Below are positions 6,392 to 8,317 of a DNA stretch of 8,317 bases, piece by piece. Source of the DNA: Clostridia bacterium (GTDB taxonomy: Bacteria > Bacillota > Clostridia > Oscillospirales > CAG-272). Below the pieces are notes generated by a model that saw nothing but the letters and a program-made list of their open reading frames with translations, was not told the origin of the DNA and made no database searches. Numbering within the stretch: position 1 is the stretch's first letter; the number at the start of each line of letters is the position of its first letter. The translations under genes were made by a program, and so were the position numbers. The stretch lies in contig JAFTKV010000292.1 in assembly GCA_017453085.1 (NCBI GenBank), positions 1 through 8,317 on the forward strand, given 5' to 3'.

Positions 6392-6417
6392 GGGTAGGTT
6401 AGATTGATTATTTCACA

Positions 6418-7260
6418 TTACTGTGCGCATTCCTTTGCAATGTACCGCGTGCCGTAATCCAGCACCAGATAACAAAGCAGACAGTAGATCGCCAGCAGGA
6501 AGTAGGGGACTACCAGCGTCATCAAGGAGCTGAAGCCGTCGGGTGCGCCTGCCTGCAGGATGGTCATCACCGTATCCACGACCTGATTGCCCAGTGCAAG
6601 AACGGCGTAAATGATCAGCCCGGGACGGAGCGCACGGGGAAGGGGGGAGTCGTCGAACTGCTTGTACAGCCGCAGCGGCGACAGATCGGCGCCCTTGGCA
6701 AGCGCCTTCTGACGGGTGCGCAGAGCGATCAGCGATGCGATCAGCAGAATGACGAACAGGAAGATCTGGCTGATGAACAGAGAGAGGGCGGTGTAGAGCA
6801 GCTCGGTGCTGCCGTTCTTGGTCAGCGCGCCCAGAGTCTGATTGCACAGATCAAAGGAAAGATACAGCTCGGAGTCCAGCCATGCCAGCAGATAGTAGAT
6901 GCCCATGCGCAGCAGGATCACCACGAACACCGACGAGATCCCGTGGAGTGCCAGGATGCGCCCCAGCGTGCGGGTGGAGTCGGCCATGGCGCAGTAGACC
7001 GCCAGAGCCAGCAGCAGAAAGAAGGCGGCCAGATTGAACAGCTCGGTGGCGTGGAAGAAGATCTGATAGACCATACCGGTGCCCGAGGAATTGGCAAGGA
7101 TGATCTGCCGGATAGGGAAGATCACCAGCGCATCCACGAGCGGTGCGATCAATGCCAGCAGAACGGTCAGCCGGGACAACCGCTTGGCGGCAGCCGGGGA
7201 GAGTGCTGCGAGAGCGACGCTTTTGGGGCTTTTTGCGGCGGAGGGTGCTTTTTTCTTCAT
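6418..7260 (-). CDS. Six-helix integral membrane protein, function unknown, downstream of lexA
   Basis: The product is 280 residues and I do not recognise the family. The N-terminus (1-30) is rich in lysine, alanine and serine and looks cytoplasmic. About six hydrophobic segments follow, near residues 31-50, 72-92, 101-127, 154-180, 213-236 and 245-268. Charged loops include RTRQKALAKGADLSPLRLYK near 181-200. No catalytic, transport or nucleotide-binding motif stands out. The start at 7260 has AAGGAGAG upstream, overlapping the lexA stop codon, and the gap to lexA is only 9 bp. The two genes are therefore almost certainly one transcript, which would place this protein under LexA control. It could be a membrane SOS effector or just a passenger in the operon. 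Confidence 0.8.
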   Translation of the reverse strand: MKKKAPSAAKSPKSVALAALSPAAAKRLSRLTVLLALIAPLVDALVIFPIRQIILANSSGTGMVYQIFFHATELFNLAAFFLLLALAVYCAMADSTRTLGRILALHGISSVFVVILLRMGIYYLLAWLDSELYLSFDLCNQTLGALTKNGSTELLYTALSLFISQIFLFVILLIASLIALRTRQKALAKGADLSPLRLYKQFDDSPLPRALRPGLIIYAVLALGNQVVDTVMTILQAGAPDGFSSLMTLVVPYFLLAIYCLLCYLVLDYGTRYIAKECAQ

Positions 7261-7269
7261 GAGCTCTCC

Positions 7270-7881
7270 TTAAAAGAAACGGTGTACCGAGACGACCTTG
7301 CCCAAAATCAGCAGCTCATCCTCCACAATGATGGGAGCCATAGTGGGGTTCTCGGGCTGGAGACGGAAGTGGCCGTTCTCCTTGTAATAGGTCTTGACGG
7401 TAGCCTCATCGCCCACCAGCGCGACCACGATCTCGCCGTTCTGGGCAACGTTCTCCTTTTTGACCACGATGATGTCGCCGTTCATAATGCCCACGCCGAT
7501 CATACTCTCGCCCTTGACCCGCAGCGCAAACAGATCGCTGGAGCGCAGGGAGCGGCGGGTGAGGGGGAGATCAATGTAATCTTCGATATTTTCGGCAGCC
7601 AGAATAGGCGTACCGGCGGCAACGGTGCCCACCACGGGGATGTGCGCTACGTCGCTGGAGGTGGGGGTAGGATCGCTGACCCGCAGGGAGCGGCTCTTAC
7701 GGTCGGTCTTGCGGATATAGCCCTTTTCCTCCAGACGCTGGAGGTAAGAATGGACGGTGGAGGTGGATTTGATGTTCAGTGCCTGCTGAATATCCCGCAC
7801 GCTGGGAGGATAGCCTTGTGCGTGGATGGAATCGGCGATATAATCGTAAAAAATCTTTTCTTTGGAAGTGAGTGGTTCCAT
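7270..7881 (-). CDS. lexA: SOS response repressor LexA
   Basis: LexA binds SOS boxes as a dimer and represses DNA-repair genes. RecA filaments on single-stranded DNA trigger its self-cleavage. The product is 203 residues, the usual length. The N-terminal winged helix (about 1-68) contains GYPPSVRDIQQALNIKSTSTVHSYLQRLEEKGYI, a standard LexA recognition region. The cleavage site is Ala89-Gly90 in VAAGTPI. The catalytic dyad is Ser126 in KGESM and Lys163 in EATVKTYY, and the C-terminal peptidase domain ends in LGKVVSVHRFF. All functional residues are present. The start at 7881 has AAAGGA seven bases upstream. A perfect Gram-positive SOS box lies 89-101 bases before the start codon, so autoregulation is expected. 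It is the first gene of a unit with the membrane protein at 6418-7260. Confidence 0.97.
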   Translation of the reverse strand: MEPLTSKEKIFYDYIADSIHAQGYPPSVRDIQQALNIKSTSTVHSYLQRLEEKGYIRKTDRKSRSLRVSDPTPTSSDVAHIPVVGTVAAGTPILAAENIEDYIDLPLTRRSLRSSDLFALRVKGESMIGVGIMNGDIIVVKKENVAQNGEIVVALVGDEATVKTYYKENGHFRLQPENPTMAPIIVEDELLILGKVVSVHRFF

Positions 7882-7918
7882 AGTGAGATCCTTTCTCTGC
7901 TTGATTGCATAACTACGC

Positions 7919-7931
7919 TATCGTAACGATA
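7919..7931. promoter_or_regulatory. 13 bp palindrome at the predicted lexA transcription start
   Basis: TATCGT-A-ACGATA is a perfect inverted repeat with a one-base centre. It lies just downstream of the proposed lexA -10 hexamer (7935-7940), overlapping the expected start of transcription. This is a usual place for an operator, but the site does not match the LexA consensus and no protein can be assigned. Chance occurrence is possible. Confidence 0.3.
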
Positions 7932-7934
7932 ACT

Positions 7935-7964
7935 TTATTACAGTTTAGCAGAGATTTGTAACAA
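7935..7964 (-). promoter_or_regulatory. lexA: Likely lexA promoter
   Basis: On the - strand TTGTTA (7959-7964) and TAATAA (7935-7940) lie 18 bases apart, with TG immediately before the -10 hexamer. The match is only fair, but it sits 6 bp downstream of the SOS box, so LexA bound there could hinder polymerase. Transcription would begin near 7928. Confidence 0.45.
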
Positions 7965-7970
7965 AACTAT

Positions 7971-7982
7971 GAACAAATGTTC
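7971..7982. promoter_or_regulatory. SOS box (LexA operator) for lexA autoregulation
   Basis: GAACAAATGTTC is a perfect GAAC-N4-GTTC palindrome, the core of the Gram-positive (Bacillus-type) LexA operator CGAAC-N4-GTTCG. The right flank carries the consensus G and the left flank has T in place of C. It lies directly upstream of the likely lexA -35 hexamer. The divergent promoter at 8127 is about 145 bp away and is less likely to be controlled from it. Confidence 0.92.
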
Positions 7983-8033
7983 GAAAAATGCAAAAAACGA
8001 AAAAATTTTTTATTTTCGAAGAAAAACGGTATC

Positions 8034-8094
8034 TTTTGTGCTCTTGAAATGAAAATGTGTCATTTTGCACAAAAAGCGGGAGATAATTTTGTGC
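8034..8094. repeat. Three TTTTGTGC units in alternating orientation
   Basis: TTTTGTGC occurs at 8034-8041, as its reverse complement at 8067-8074, and again directly at 8087-8094. The first and second can form a stem, reinforced by AAATGA (8047-8052) with TCATTT (8060-8065). The second and third can form another. The block lies 33 bp upstream of the -35 hexamer at 8127, outside the expected transcript, so binding sites for a regulator are as plausible as RNA structure. Confidence 0.45.
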
Positions 8095-8126
8095 AATGCG
8101 AGGCGAGCAAATTGAAGCAAAACTGA

Positions 8127-8155
8127 TTGACAATTTGTGAATGGTATGTTACAAT
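8127..8155 (+). promoter_or_regulatory. Strong sigma-A promoter for the secreted-protein gene
   Basis: TTGACA (8127-8132) and TACAAT (8150-8155) are separated by exactly 17 bases. The -35 is a consensus match and the -10 differs at one position. Transcription would start near 8162. The short leader holds a 6 bp hairpin (GATCGG 8168-8173 with CCGATC 8180-8185) just before the ribosome binding site AGGAGG at 8193-8198. Confidence 0.9.
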
Positions 8156-8204
8156 AGAAACAACAAGGATCGGAGTCATCCGATCAAATTTTAGGAGGAA
8201 AACT

Positions 8205-8317
8205 ATGAAGAAAACACTTTCTTTCGTGCTGGTAGCTGCTATGCTGCTGTGCATGATCCCTGCTTTCAGTATGTTTGCAGGCGAGATGGATCTGACCACC
8301 ATCGACAACGCAGACGA
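8205..8317 (+). CDS. Secreted protein, N-terminus only (3' end outside window)
   Basis: Only 37 complete codons are visible. The protein starts MKKTLSFVLVAAMLL and continues through a hydrophobic core to IPAFSMFAG, a classic Sec signal peptide: two lysines, a core of about 16 residues, and a likely signal peptidase I site after SMFA (residue 25). The only early cysteine lacks a lipobox, so a lipoprotein is unlikely. The mature part begins GEMDLTTIDNADE, which I do not recognise. The start is well supported by AGGAGG seven bases upstream and by the strong promoter at 8127-8155, which suggests high expression. Function cannot be assigned from this fragment. Confidence 0.85.
   Translation, partial: MKKTLSFVLVAAMLLCMIPAFSMFAGEMDLTTIDNAD

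Larger units (their letters stand above)
7882..8204. other. Divergent intergenic region between lexA and the secreted-protein gene
   Basis: These 323 AT-rich bases contain no convincing gene. They hold the lexA leader and promoter, the SOS box at 7971-7982, a palindrome at 7919-7931, A/T tracts near 7985-8026 that may bend the DNA, a triple repeat of TTTTGTGC at 8034-8094, and the strong + strand promoter at 8127-8155 with its short hairpin leader. Confidence 0.8.

Noticed and set aside
6943..7926. Long + strand open frame (327 codons) opposite lexA and the membrane-protein gene
   Set aside because: It is antisense to a complete LexA frame with catalytic residues, and it runs through the lexA ribosome binding site without its own start signals.
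8060..8308. - strand open frame opposite the secreted-protein gene
   Set aside because: It opposes a strong promoter, a ribosome binding site and a signal peptide, and has no credible start site of its own.

Overview
This 8.3 kb window looks like chromosomal DNA of a Gram-positive anaerobe of the Clostridia, probably an Oscillospirales-type gut bacterium. That placement is inference. It rests on a Gram-positive SOS box (GAAC-N4-GTTC) before lexA, AGGAGG-type ribosome binding sites, sigma-A promoters with TTGACA/TTGACT and TACAAT hexamers, moderately GC-rich genes separated by AT-rich spacers, and stem-loop repeats of a style common in those genomes. No rRNA, tRNA, CRISPR array, transposase or phage gene was seen.

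Left third, + strand (1-3461): the end of a [NiFe]-hydrogenase maturation cluster, in the order hypF (3' part only), hypC, hypD, hypE. HypF and HypE make the cyanide ligand. HypC and HypD carry the Fe(CN)2CO unit to the hydrogenase large subunit. hypC and hypD overlap by 14 bp. Structured non-coding elements sit in the hypF-hypC gap (a two-hairpin repeat) and in the hypD-hypE gap (an inverted-repeat element enclosing two perfect hairpins). The cluster ends at a strong bidirectional terminator. No hydrogenase structural gene lies in this window.

Middle, - strand (3462-6287): a two-helix membrane protein of unknown function has its own good promoter and a long leader containing an operator-like palindrome. 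Beside it is a two-gene unit with its own promoter and terminator: a MalY/PatB-type PLP enzyme (cystathionine beta-lyase/aminotransferase family) followed 10 bp later by a CPBP-family membrane protease homologue.

Right part, - strand (6366-7982): lexA with a perfect SOS box upstream, followed 9 bp later by a six-helix membrane protein of unknown function and a terminator. The spacing suggests that the membrane protein is co-transcribed with lexA and is therefore probably DNA-damage inducible. Beyond a 323 bp intergenic region, a strong promoter drives a + strand gene for a secreted protein, cut off by the window end after its signal peptide.

Most gene content is ordinary. The points most worth a second look are the hypE leader element, the lexA-linked membrane protein, and the operator-like palindromes. 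I found no convincing evidence of a wholly new multi-gene system.
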